Of a stretch of DNA of 64,000 nucleotides, positions 25,861 through 34,274 are shown in pieces. Below the pieces are notes generated by a model, which saw only the letters and a list, made by a program, of their open reading frames with translations, was not told the DNA's origin and searched no databases. This DNA comes from Candidatus Magnetominusculus xianensis (lineage in GTDB: Bacteria > Nitrospirota > Thermodesulfovibrionia > Thermodesulfovibrionales > Magnetobacteriaceae): the NCBI GenBank assembly GCA_001541255.1, contig LNQR01000058.1, positions 1 to 64,000 on the forward strand, read 5' to 3'. The first letter of the stretch is position 1; each line of letters opens with the position of its first letter. The position numbers and the translations under genes are program-made.

Positions 25861-27017
25861 GACTCTCACTGACATCTTCTACTTTTGGCGATGAGGAAAA
25901 GGCGGCAATCGCCTCAGTCGTAGACAGCGACATGTTTACAATGGGAAGGCACGTCTCAGAGTTTGAGGCGGAGTTTGCCGCATTGTTCGGACGCAGATAC
26001 GCCTGCATGGTAAACTCCGGCTCGTCGGCAAATCTTGTGGCCGTTGCCGCGTTGTTTTACCGTAAGGAAAGGCCGTTAAGACCGGGCGATGAGGTAATAG
26101 TGCCGTGTATTTCGTGGGCAACTACGTTTTATCCCCTGCATCAGTACGGCCTCAAACTCAGGTTTGTCGATATAGACATTAACACACTAAACATAGATGC
26201 AGAGCAGCTTGAGCTGGCAATAACACCCAGGACAAGAATGATTGTGGCGGTAAGCATACTTGGCAATCCGTGCCGCTTCGATAAAATATTGGAGATATGC
26301 CAAAAACATAATCTTATCCTGTTCGAGGACAACTGCGAATCAATGGGGGCAGTGTATGATAACCGTTATACGGGGACGTTTGGCCTTGTAGGGACATTCA
26401 GCACATTTTTCTCTCATCACATATCTACAATGGAAGGTGGCCTTATTTTAACTGATGACTTTGAAATTGACTGCCTCTGCAGGTCAATCCGCAATCATGG
26501 CTGGTGCCGCGGACAGCCGGAGGGCAGTCCAATTTTTGAAAAGAAAGAGAGTGATTTTTACGAGGCATACCGGTTTATCCTGCCGGGCTATAATGTCCGC
26601 CCAATGGAGATGCAGGGGGCTATTGGCAAGGTTCAGCTTAAAAAACTCGATGCCTTTCTCAGCGCAAGACGGGCAAATGCCGCCCATTTTGTAGACATCT
26701 TTAAAGACGACAAGCGCTTTATCATTCAACAGGAGACAGGGCAAAGCTCATGGTTTTGTTTTACGATGATAGTAAACCCTGACTCGCACACAGACAGAGG
26801 CGCAGTCCTTAATGCCCTGAAAAACGCAGAAATAGAATATAGAATCATCACCGGCGGCAACATGCTAAGACACGACGTGATAAAGTATTTCGATTACGAG
26901 GTGTTAAGCTCAACACAGGCCGACACAGCCCATGACTGCGGCTTTTTCGTCGGCAATCATCCTGTTGATATAAGAAGTGAAATCGACTATCTGCACAACT
27001 CCTTAAAAGGGATATGA
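25857..27017 (+). CDS. DegT-fold nucleotide-sugar 3-dehydratase, ColD-like (His at PLP-Lys position)
   Basis: This 386-residue member of the DegT/DnrJ/EryC1/StrS family would normally be called an aminotransferase. However, the residue that forms the PLP Schiff base is His, not Lys: TFFSHHISTMEGG with His187 at the lysine position. In this family that substitution marks PMP-dependent 3-deoxygenating enzymes (ColD and RfbH/E1). No E1-type 2Fe-2S cysteine cluster is visible and the length matches ColD, so it is more like ColD. Its likely substrate is a 4-keto-6-deoxy sugar nucleotide. The sugar-4,6-dehydratase is not in the window. Confidence 0.8.
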   Translation: MRLSLTSSTFGDEEKAAIASVVDSDMFTMGRHVSEFEAEFAALFGRRYACMVNSGSSANLVAVAALFYRKERPLRPGDEVIVPCISWATTFYPLHQYGLKLRFVDIDINTLNIDAEQLELAITPRTRMIVAVSILGNPCRFDKILEICQKHNLILFEDNCESMGAVYDNRYTGTFGLVGTFSTFFSHHISTMEGGLILTDDFEIDCLCRSIRNHGWCRGQPEGSPIFEKKESDFYEAYRFILPGYNVRPMEMQGAIGKVQLKKLDAFLSARRANAAHFVDIFKDDKRFIIQQETGQSSWFCFTMIVNPDSHTDRGAVLNALKNAEIEYRIITGGNMLRHDVIKYFDYEVLSSTQADTAHDCGFFVGNHPVDIRSEIDYLHNSLKGI

Positions 27018-27063
27018 CCAGGGCTGCATTGAACCTGTTTCTTAACTCACCGCTTAGGCTCTC

Positions 27064-29544
27064 ATGTTTAAAGAATACATAGAAGACTATATATTAAAAG
27101 ACAGGAAGAGGGCTGTCCTGTTTTTTATAATCATCTCGGCGGTGTTTTTCATAGACAAGCTGACGCTGGGGCCATTGGCGGCTATACAGCTTCACGATAT
27201 ATTCGAGACAGACTTTCCAAGATATAAGCCGATGGGGGAGCTGTTATTCAGACATGGCCCGTATTTCTGGTATCCGAACTGGCCTGGCGGGGCACCGGCA
27301 TACGCATGGCATCACAGCCCACTCTACATCCTGAATATAGTGGCTCAGGTAGTACCGCTGTGGGCAGTGTACGGCGCAATGGTCATCACTATGATGGCGG
27401 CGGCAGGTTATGGGATGTACAGATTTCTCAGTGGATATATGAACGTGACAGGGTGGGTAGCGGCTGTTGGCGGGGTGTACTTTGCCCTGAACATGCAGTT
27501 GTCAAGTCTGTTTATCCTGTATACGTTTAGTTATTGCTTTCCTCTGTATTTCGCGTGGAGCTGGGATACCCAGCAGAAGGGTTCATTAGTACTGAAGCTT
27601 ATAGGGTTAAACCTGTTTGTGGCGCTGTCGTATCCAGTACTGACGCTGCCGTATTTTTTCATCTTAGAAGCGCTGATAATACTGCTGCTTCAGCCCGAAG
27701 GACAAAACTTGAGGCTAAGGATGCTGATAAAGACATCACTTGTGTGGTTTGGATATATCCTTGTGTGTGTGCCGGTGCTTTATAGCCTGTATAAGTACAT
27801 ACCGTTTTCACACAGGACGTATACGTATGAGGCGGTGTCGTATCTGGGATTTCTGAAAAATCTTTATAATGGTTTTGTCGGTTCAGCGCTGCAAACTATG
27901 ACGCTCACTCCACTTGCCGGTGCGATTGCCATAATGGATAAATCGCTAAGGGTACGGCGGTCTTTAATAGTTATTGCCATAGTGGTATTTTTATCAGCCC
28001 TGTTCTCTCCGGCAGTGAATATTATATTCAGGGGTACACTTTTTGAGAAGATGGACCTCGGTCATATAACCACAGTATTTCCTATTGTGATGACAATGGC
28101 GGCGGTTATAGCAATTGATACGGTTGTCAGAGACCACACCCTTGCCAAACGTTTTCTGATTGGGGTGGCTGTGGGCGCTGCCTATACGTTTTTTGCAGTA
28201 TTTATTGCAAAGGCCGCTGGGACACAGGGGGTTCAGCACCTTATATTAAATGTTGGAAGCGCTGTCTTCATATCGCTGATGGTTATAACAGCAAGAAATA
28301 CGGTAGTCTTTTCTTTTCCAATGTTGACGAAAAACCCTGCCTTTGCCTTCTTGTTTTGCTGCGCGGCGGGTGCTGCGGTATTTTATTTCAGCCCGAGGAA
28401 AATCGGGATTGTGGATATAGTCTCGCTTGCCCCAGTGTTAGTAGTTTCAGTGTGGGCATTTTTCTGGTATAGCGATAAGCTCTCAGGCGCTCAGAAAAAG
28501 GGGCAGTTAGCAGGCATACTGATTATTACAATTGGGGTTATACTGTTTTTTCAGGTGAGATATACAAGGTTTTTCGGGGAGGAATACGTGCCTTATATCA
28601 GCGTATTTCCAAATGTTAAAGCGCTGGAGGGTATTAAACAGGAGAACAGCTATAATCAATTTGGCCCCTTCAGGCTGGCATCGGTTGACTATACGACAAT
28701 TCCACATATACAGTCACAGGGGTTTGAAACTCCAGACGGCAGAGGCCCTCTTTTTAACAAATACTACAGGGAGTTTTTCAAAGTTGTAATAGCCCCGCAG
28801 CTTTCAGACCCCGGGTTTCTTCCATATTTCGAGAGCAACTGGTATAACCTGTTTATTTCAAACTTTACGTCAAACACATTATTTTACCCGTATTCTTTTT
28901 TGAATATAAGATATATCGTTGCAAGGGGTGTCGCTTCCCAGCCGGGCGGCATATTTACTACAATTTATGCTGGCAGTACTGTTGAAGAGCGTCCCGGGGC
29001 AATTGGCAATCTGATGAAGCTTTACTCAAAAAAGATAGTAGTGGTCAGGTTTAATGCCGCCTTTGACAGGGTCTACCTTGTGAAAAACATTAAAACACTG
29101 GAGACAGATAAGGCCGTCTATGATACACTAATTCAGACGCAGGGGGCGGAGCTGGTCAATACGGTTTATTTCTCGGCAGCGGAGTCGCCTTCCCCCTTAC
29201 CTGACAGCACAGATGACGAACAATTTAAGAAAAACAGGATAACGCTTGACCGTTATTCCCCGGATGAAATCAGCCTTACCCTAGAGCTTGTCACACCGGC
29301 CTCTGTCGTTGTGTCAAACAACTACGACCCAAGCTGGAGGGCCTATGTCGATGGTCAGGACACGAAGATATACAGGGCCAACATTGCGTTTCAATCCATA
29401 GCAATCAACAACACCGGCAGCCACAGCGTAGTTTTTAAATATAAAGATACGTTACAGAGATTTACTCTCCTGCTGATACCGGTTGGTATGTTGATATTCA
29501 ATTATTTCATACTCAGAGGCCGCCGGATATTTTTAAAGTCATAA
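27064..29544 (+). CDS. Large YfhO-like multi-pass membrane protein
   Basis: This 826-residue protein has about a dozen hydrophobic segments over roughly residues 15-500, a large soluble region, and a final membrane helix near the C-terminus. The C-terminal region contains VVSNNYDPSWRAYVDGQ, typical of YfhO-type proteins, which are linked to glycosylation of lipid-linked polymers. The early DFPRYKP and YAWHHSPLY stretches may be periplasmic loop motifs of a GT-C-like fold; this is inference. It follows the dehydratase by 46 bp and probably ends the acyl/sugar operon, fitting a role in transfer or export of the product. Confidence 0.7.
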   Translation: MFKEYIEDYILKDRKRAVLFFIIISAVFFIDKLTLGPLAAIQLHDIFETDFPRYKPMGELLFRHGPYFWYPNWPGGAPAYAWHHSPLYILNIVAQVVPLWAVYGAMVITMMAAAGYGMYRFLSGYMNVTGWVAAVGGVYFALNMQLSSLFILYTFSYCFPLYFAWSWDTQQKGSLVLKLIGLNLFVALSYPVLTLPYFFILEALIILLLQPEGQNLRLRMLIKTSLVWFGYILVCVPVLYSLYKYIPFSHRTYTYEAVSYLGFLKNLYNGFVGSALQTMTLTPLAGAIAIMDKSLRVRRSLIVIAIVVFLSALFSPAVNIIFRGTLFEKMDLGHITTVFPIVMTMAAVIAIDTVVRDHTLAKRFLIGVAVGAAYTFFAVFIAKAAGTQGVQHLILNVGSAVFISLMVITARNTVVFSFPMLTKNPAFAFLFCCAAGAAVFYFSPRKIGIVDIVSLAPVLVVSVWAFFWYSDKLSGAQKKGQLAGILIITIGVILFFQVRYTRFFGEEYVPYISVFPNVKALEGIKQENSYNQFGPFRLASVDYTTIPHIQSQGFETPDGRGPLFNKYYREFFKVVIAPQLSDPGFLPYFESNWYNLFISNFTSNTLFYPYSFLNIRYIVARGVASQPGGIFTTIYAGSTVEERPGAIGNLMKLYSKKIVVVRFNAAFDRVYLVKNIKTLETDKAVYDTLIQTQGAELVNTVYFSAAESPSPLPDSTDDEQFKKNRITLDRYSPDEISLTLELVTPASVVVSNNYDPSWRAYVDGQDTKIYRANIAFQSIAINNTGSHSVVFKYKDTLQRFTLLLIPVGMLIFNYFILRGRRIFLKS

Positions 29545-29597
29545 ATATATTCTGATGGAAAAGAAATACCTATTTATGTTATATTTATGTCAGCAAT

Positions 29598-29670
29598 GGC
29601 GGCGTACCCAAGCGGCTAAGGGGGAGGTCTGCAAAACCTTTATGCGCCGGTTCAAATCCGGCCGCCGCCT
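29598..29670 (+). tRNA. tRNA-Cys (GCA)
   Basis: The cloverleaf is complete: 7-bp acceptor GGCGGCG/CGCCGCC, anticodon loop CTGCAAA with anticodon GCA, T arm GCCGG-TTCAAAT-CCGGC and U73 discriminator, as expected for tRNA-Cys. CCA is not encoded. Confidence 0.95.
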
Positions 29671-29747
29671 TTACAGTCCAATATTATTAATCAACTAACT
29701 CCGGGGGGTGGACAGGCTAGGAAAGGCTCTTACCTTGGGATATAATC

Positions 29748-31535
29748 ATGCAACAGTTAAACATTCTTATCATAGGCGATGTGGGCGATGTACCCGATAC
29801 AGTTACAGAGGGACTTTGCAGCCGGTTGTCAGAGCCTGTCCAACTTCTGAGTGTCTGGTCGTTAGAGGAAGGGCTGCGCCACTGTGACAAGTACACGTGT
29901 GCCTGCATTGTGTTGAGTTATTACAGTTTTGGCGAGGCTGGGCATGAGTTTTTAGAAAAACTTCAGGATGGGGTTGGGCATTTAAAGATACCTGTCATAG
30001 TGGTCGCTGCAAAGGGTACTGAAGCGGCAGCGGTTGAGATCATGAAACTTGGTGTGTCTGACTATCTGCTCAGAGAGAATCTTAACCCGGACACATTGTA
30101 TAACTCCATCAAGTACGCGCTCAAAAAAAACCAAACAGAACGTGAACGTGCCCTCGCCGCTGACAACCTGGTACGCTCTAACAATCTTCTCGATGCTATA
30201 CGCTACATCCAGTCAAAGTTCATTCTCTCACCAAAACCCCGTGCACTGATGAATGAGCTGCTTGCGGTGCTGTTGTCTCTGACAAGCAGCGAGTTTGGCA
30301 TAATAGGAGAGATATTGCTGGATGAAAAAGGCAATGAATACCTGAGTACCTTTGCAGTTTCTAACATCGCGTGGAACGAAGAGACACGAAAGATGTTTAA
30401 TGAACATCTGGAAGATGGATTTGAATTTCACAATATGAACAATTTAATCGGCTCCATAATAAAGACTGGCGAGGCGGTAATATCGTCTGACCCGCCAAAT
30501 GACCCCCGCCGTGGAACCCTTCCAGAGGGGCATCCTCAGCTGAGGTCATTTCTGGGGATTCCGATATATTGCGGCAGTGACCTTGTGGGGCTTGCAGCAA
30601 TAGCAAACAGAGAGGGCGGCTATGATGAGGGGCTTGTTGAATTTCTTCATCCATTTAGCTGCGCCTGCGGCAACATAATCGAGGCATATCGAAACTATAA
30701 GCGGCGCATTAAGGCGGAGGAAAATCTGCGGGAGTTAAACCTGACGCTGGGCAATAAATTTCAGAAAGAGGCGGAGAGGAGATTAGTCCAGGAACGCCTT
30801 CTGATTCAGCAGTCCAAAATGGCTGCAATGGGGGAGATGATAAGCGCCATTGCCCACCAGTGGAAACAGCCACTGAACACACTAGCCCTGCTGGTTCAAA
30901 ATATGGAAGATGACCTCGCTGACAACAAAATCGACCGCTCATATGTCAATAATGTAATTGTCGAATCAATGAAGCTCATCAACTATATGGCTGAGACAGT
31001 CGAGGACTTCAGGAATTTCTTCAAACCTGCAAAGGAAATGACCGCTTTCAGGGTAAAAAAGGCGGTTGAAGATATTCTGGCGCTGATATATCTGCAGTTT
31101 ATTAACAGAAACATAGACGCCACGATACAGTGTGACGAAGACCCGGTCATCTGGGGCTATCCAAACGAATTCAAGCAGGCTATATTAAACTTAGTAAACA
31201 ACTCAAGAGATGCCATAATAGAGCGTAAGCGACTGTTAAAAGGGGCAATGGAGCGCGGGCGTATAACTATAAAGATAACCGCTGAAGTAGAAAATGCCGT
31301 AGTACAGATATGTGACAACGGCGGCGGTGTAAAGGAGACAATCGTAAACAAGTTGTTTGAACCATATGTGACCACAAAAGGAGACAAAGGCACAGGGATT
31401 GGCCTCTACATGTCCAAGAATATTATTGAAAAAAACATGAACGGCAGGCTGGAGTTCGCTAATGCAAAAGACGGGGCGTGTTTCACTATCTATATGCCGC
31501 TTCTGTGTGCCCTAAACATTGCACCGATGTCGTAA
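29748..31535 (+). CDS. Pseudo-receiver / GAF / histidine kinase
   Basis: This 595-residue soluble protein has an N-terminal receiver-like domain whose phospho-acceptor Asp is replaced: the segment CACIVLSYYSFGEAG has Ser57 where Asp is expected, and the usual lysine is Arg (DYLLREN). A GAF domain follows (about residues 155-325, ending around LGIPIYCGSDLVGLAAIAN). The kinase core has LLIQQSKMAAMGEM, phospho-His in AIAHQWKQPLNTL, N-box NLVNNSRDA, G1 CDNGGGV and G2 GDKGTGIGLYMSKNI. The 3' end overlaps coaE tail to tail by 24 bp. The pseudo-receiver likely regulates by binding, not phosphorylation. Confidence 0.9.
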   Translation: MQQLNILIIGDVGDVPDTVTEGLCSRLSEPVQLLSVWSLEEGLRHCDKYTCACIVLSYYSFGEAGHEFLEKLQDGVGHLKIPVIVVAAKGTEAAAVEIMKLGVSDYLLRENLNPDTLYNSIKYALKKNQTERERALAADNLVRSNNLLDAIRYIQSKFILSPKPRALMNELLAVLLSLTSSEFGIIGEILLDEKGNEYLSTFAVSNIAWNEETRKMFNEHLEDGFEFHNMNNLIGSIIKTGEAVISSDPPNDPRRGTLPEGHPQLRSFLGIPIYCGSDLVGLAAIANREGGYDEGLVEFLHPFSCACGNIIEAYRNYKRRIKAEENLRELNLTLGNKFQKEAERRLVQERLLIQQSKMAAMGEMISAIAHQWKQPLNTLALLVQNMEDDLADNKIDRSYVNNVIVESMKLINYMAETVEDFRNFFKPAKEMTAFRVKKAVEDILALIYLQFINRNIDATIQCDEDPVIWGYPNEFKQAILNLVNNSRDAIIERKRLLKGAMERGRITIKITAEVENAVVQICDNGGGVKETIVNKLFEPYVTTKGDKGTGIGLYMSKNIIEKNMNGRLEFANAKDGACFTIYMPLLCALNIAPMS

Positions 31536-32102
31536 CAGCCGGTAGATTTCCCTTACCTGCTGTTCAGCAAAGGCGATGTCGCCGGAGTTGACGACGACAA
31601 AGTCTGAATTTGCTGTCTTTTGTTCGTCAGGGATTTGGCAGGCAAGCCTTCTAATGACATCATCTTTAGACAATCCGCCTTTTTTACCAAGTCTATCGAA
31701 GACAAGCCCTTTGGGGGCGGTAACAGTGACAATAACATCAACCTCGGCCTCAAAACCGCCTTCAAAGAGCAGAGGTATCTCAGCAACACTTATATCACCA
31801 GTGTTCAGATTGGCGAACTGTTTTATTTCTCTCATAACGGCAGGATGGACAATCCCCTCAAGCCTCTTTCGCAGCCCAGGGTTGTTGAATACAAGCGCTG
31901 CGGTCTTTTGCTTGTCAAGGGTGTCGTCCTTGAAAAACACACCGCTTCCAAGCGTTGCCCGTATCTGTTGCTTGATTTTATCCTCACCAAGCAGACGCTT
32001 AACTATTTCGTCAGCGCTTGTAGTGCGTGCCCCCAGTTTAGCAAACAGCCCAAGCACAGTAGTCTTCCCGCTTCCGATACTACCAGTGAGACCGGCTAAC
32101 AT
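31512..32102 (-). CDS. coaE: Dephospho-CoA kinase
   Basis: CoaE phosphorylates dephospho-CoA in the last step of CoA synthesis. The 196-residue protein has the P-loop GLTGSIGSGKTTV at the N-terminus, the SADEIVKRLL motif near residue 34 and the lid/core segment around VAEIPLLFEGGF. Length and motif order are standard. It starts 6 bp after the small lipoprotein gene. Its 3' end overlaps that of the opposite-strand kinase. Confidence 0.93.
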   Translation of the reverse strand: MLAGLTGSIGSGKTTVLGLFAKLGARTTSADEIVKRLLGEDKIKQQIRATLGSGVFFKDDTLDKQKTAALVFNNPGLRKRLEGIVHPAVMREIKQFANLNTGDISVAEIPLLFEGGFEAEVDVIVTVTAPKGLVFDRLGKKGGLSKDDVIRRLACQIPDEQKTANSDFVVVNSGDIAFAEQQVREIYRLLRHRCNV

Positions 32103-32108
32103 AGCATA

Positions 32109-32336
32109 TTATTTTGATTGGGCAGGCTGGTTGAGTTTTTCAATACGTTCTTTGGATTTTTTAGCGAATTCGGTGTTTGGGTATTTGTTTACGATTTCTT
32201 CGTATATCTCTATGGCGTGCTTGGGATTGTTTTGGAGTTCTTCAAGCTGGGCCGTATCGAACATAGACTTGGGGCTATCACCCCCGCAGGAGCCCAACAC
32301 CATGACTAATGCTGCAATAAAGATTAACCGCTTCAT
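32109..32336 (-). CDS. Small lipoprotein with a TPR-like motif
   Basis: This 75-residue product starts MKRLIFIAALVMV and has the lipobox LGSC near residue 16. The mature part contains one tetratricopeptide-like helix pair (PKHAIEIYEEIVNKYPNTEF). ATG at 32336 is preferred over one six codons upstream because it gives a normal-length lipoprotein signal. It may act as a small periplasmic scaffold; no family function is known to me. Confidence 0.7.
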   Translation of the reverse strand: MKRLIFIAALVMVLGSCGGDSPKSMFDTAQLEELQNNPKHAIEIYEEIVNKYPNTEFAKKSKERIEKLNQPAQSK

Positions 32337-32381
32337 TAATTGATATAATAACATATAGCACTAAGTAATTGACATATTATT

Positions 32382-32795
32382 TTATGGGCGAATCAAGACA
32401 TATCCCTTATGTCCCAATTGAATCAGCCGTAACAGCCCGTTGGAGTTTATTTTCACACCGGCAATGAGATGCTCTTTTGTCCATGAGTGATTTCTCATGG
32501 TAACACCACAGATTTCAATCCCCACGCCTTCGGCAATCAGCTCTTGGAGCATCGTTTTATATGGATTTCCATATGATATCTTTCTATAGGCATTGTATGT
32601 ATCGTCTGTAAGTACCATGTGGCAGGCATCACCGTGAAATATGGCAACTATATCGCTGCTGCCCTGAAGGTCTTTATTGTGCTTAGCCAGAAAACGCATA
32701 TATTTTATTCCCAGCGGCAAGTCTGCATCAAAGCTAAGACGGTCCATATCGAAAACCGTGTAAGATTTTTCCAGTGTTACGTTAATATCAAACAT
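32382..32795 (-). CDS. DsrE-family protein
   Basis: This 137-residue protein fits the DsrE/YchN fold: a segment IVAIFHGDACHMVLTDD, a central helix with MLQELIAEGVGIEICGVTMRN, and a C-terminal strand HKGYVLI. The Cys in IEICGVT lies where many DsrE-like proteins carry a conserved Cys used in sulfur transfer; a second Cys is in DACHM. The ATG has an AAGGAGCT site. In a genome with the APS pathway a sulfur-trafficking role is plausible but unproven. No dsrAB, tus or tusA is nearby. Confidence 0.75.
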   Translation of the reverse strand: MFDINVTLEKSYTVFDMDRLSFDADLPLGIKYMRFLAKHNKDLQGSSDIVAIFHGDACHMVLTDDTYNAYRKISYGNPYKTMLQELIAEGVGIEICGVTMRNHSWTKEHLIAGVKINSNGLLRLIQLGHKGYVLIRP

Positions 32796-32841
32796 AGTTC
32801 AGCTCCTTTTTAAAGATACTGGCGCTTAAAGCGGCAGTAAT

Positions 32842-34254
32842 TCATACGGCATTCTTTTTTGCGTCCTTTGCAAGGAATGAAAACACGATAACTATTGCCG
32901 AGAGTACGGCAGCGGCAATAAAGGAATTCTCAAATGCCCTGTGAAGGACTGCCTGCGGTACCCCAGGCCTTATATCCATGCCCTGGGGCATAGACAGTGA
33001 CACAACATTCTGGAAAACAATAATGCCTATTGTACCGCCAACCCTGTTGGCCATAATGTTCAGGCTGGACACCAGGCCTTCCATCCCCTTTGGGGCATGG
33101 CTCATTATGAGTACATCGTTTGGAGAAGAAAAGAATCCTGAACTCAGCCCCAACACGACCATTGACATTACAACATACCAGAGCGCTGCCTGAGAACCGC
33201 CCAATGTCAGCATTATAAAACACACAACGCTTAAGGCCATGCCTAAGATACACAGCATTTGTGCGCCGACCCTGTCTGACAACCTCCCTGTAAAAGGACT
33301 CATCACGACCATCAGGCCAGATGGTATCATAAGAAGCAGGCCAGAGACTTTTAATGAAATATTAAGCCCTATCTCAAAGTAAAACGGCAGCAGAAAATTC
33401 ATCCCAAAGATGATTACAAACCTGAGCGTATTTGCAATCAACCCCATCGACAAGCCTGAAATCTTCAGTAAAGAGAGGTTTATCAGCGGTGAGTCAATCT
33501 TTAACTCCGTGCGGACAAACATCACGATTCCAAACCCCGAGGACACCAACAGCGTCAGCACTAACGGTGACAGCCACCCAAGTGTCTCGCCCGAGGACGT
33601 TATATAGAAAAATATAGTCAGAGAAACAATGAGCAGCAGGGCCTCTCCAATCCTGAATTTTGCATGAGCCTTTTTAGCGGTATCCTGCCTAAGCAGCACT
33701 GCGGCACTGGCAAAGGCCGCTATCCCAAATGGGATATTGACAAAGAACACCCACTTCCAGCTGACATATGAGGTAATCAGGGCGCCTATCCCCGGCCCCA
33801 TCATCACACCAAGAGACTTGCACATGCTTACTATACCAATATACTTACCGCGAAACTCAGCTGGCAGATAGGCGCTTATCATGGCTAAGACCAGGGTGGA
33901 AAACATTGCGCCTCCAATCCCCTGCATAACCCGCGAGATGATCAGCATCTCTATTGACTGCGATGCGCCGCACATAAACGATGACAGCGTAAAAAGCGCC
34001 ATGCCCCAGACATATATTTTCTTAAAGCCCCAGATATCCCCAACCCTTCCAACAACAAGGGTCAAGCCCATATTGGCCAGAAAATACGAAAGTACCACCC
34101 ATGAGGCCGTATCTGTGTTTGTCCCAAAATACCCGGTAATGGTTGGCAGAGATACGTTTACTATGGAAAAATCAAGCGAGGCCATCAGGATTCCAATAGA
34201 CAGGCTGAATACGACAAGCCACTGTTTCTTCTTATCTGTTATCTTATCCGTCAT
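32842..34254 (-). CDS. MFS drug-resistance exporter, DHA2 type
   Basis: This 470-residue integral membrane protein has about 14 hydrophobic segments. The DHA2 (EmrB/QacA) N-terminal motif is present as LDFSIVNVSLPTI, with the loop 2-3 motif VVGRVGDIWGFKKIYV and a helix-5 region VMMGPGIGALITSYVSW. DHA2 members are proton-driven exporters of drugs or lipids. No membrane-fusion or TolC partner is adjacent, so it may work alone. The substrate cannot be predicted. Confidence 0.88.
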   Translation of the reverse strand: MTDKITDKKKQWLVVFSLSIGILMASLDFSIVNVSLPTITGYFGTNTDTASWVVLSYFLANMGLTLVVGRVGDIWGFKKIYVWGMALFTLSSFMCGASQSIEMLIISRVMQGIGGAMFSTLVLAMISAYLPAEFRGKYIGIVSMCKSLGVMMGPGIGALITSYVSWKWVFFVNIPFGIAAFASAAVLLRQDTAKKAHAKFRIGEALLLIVSLTIFFYITSSGETLGWLSPLVLTLLVSSGFGIVMFVRTELKIDSPLINLSLLKISGLSMGLIANTLRFVIIFGMNFLLPFYFEIGLNISLKVSGLLLMIPSGLMVVMSPFTGRLSDRVGAQMLCILGMALSVVCFIMLTLGGSQAALWYVVMSMVVLGLSSGFFSSPNDVLIMSHAPKGMEGLVSSLNIMANRVGGTIGIIVFQNVVSLSMPQGMDIRPGVPQAVLHRAFENSFIAAAVLSAIVIVFSFLAKDAKKNAV

Positions 34255-34274
34255 CAGACAAGCCTCTGCGCCCT

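Noticed and set aside
29598..29747. tRNA-Cys as an integration site
   Set aside because: No integrase and no second copy of the tRNA 3' end were found nearby.
31576..32343. Long plus-strand open frame opposite coaE
   Set aside because: Ser/Pro/Leu-rich shadow of a well-supported gene, with no ribosome site or family motif.
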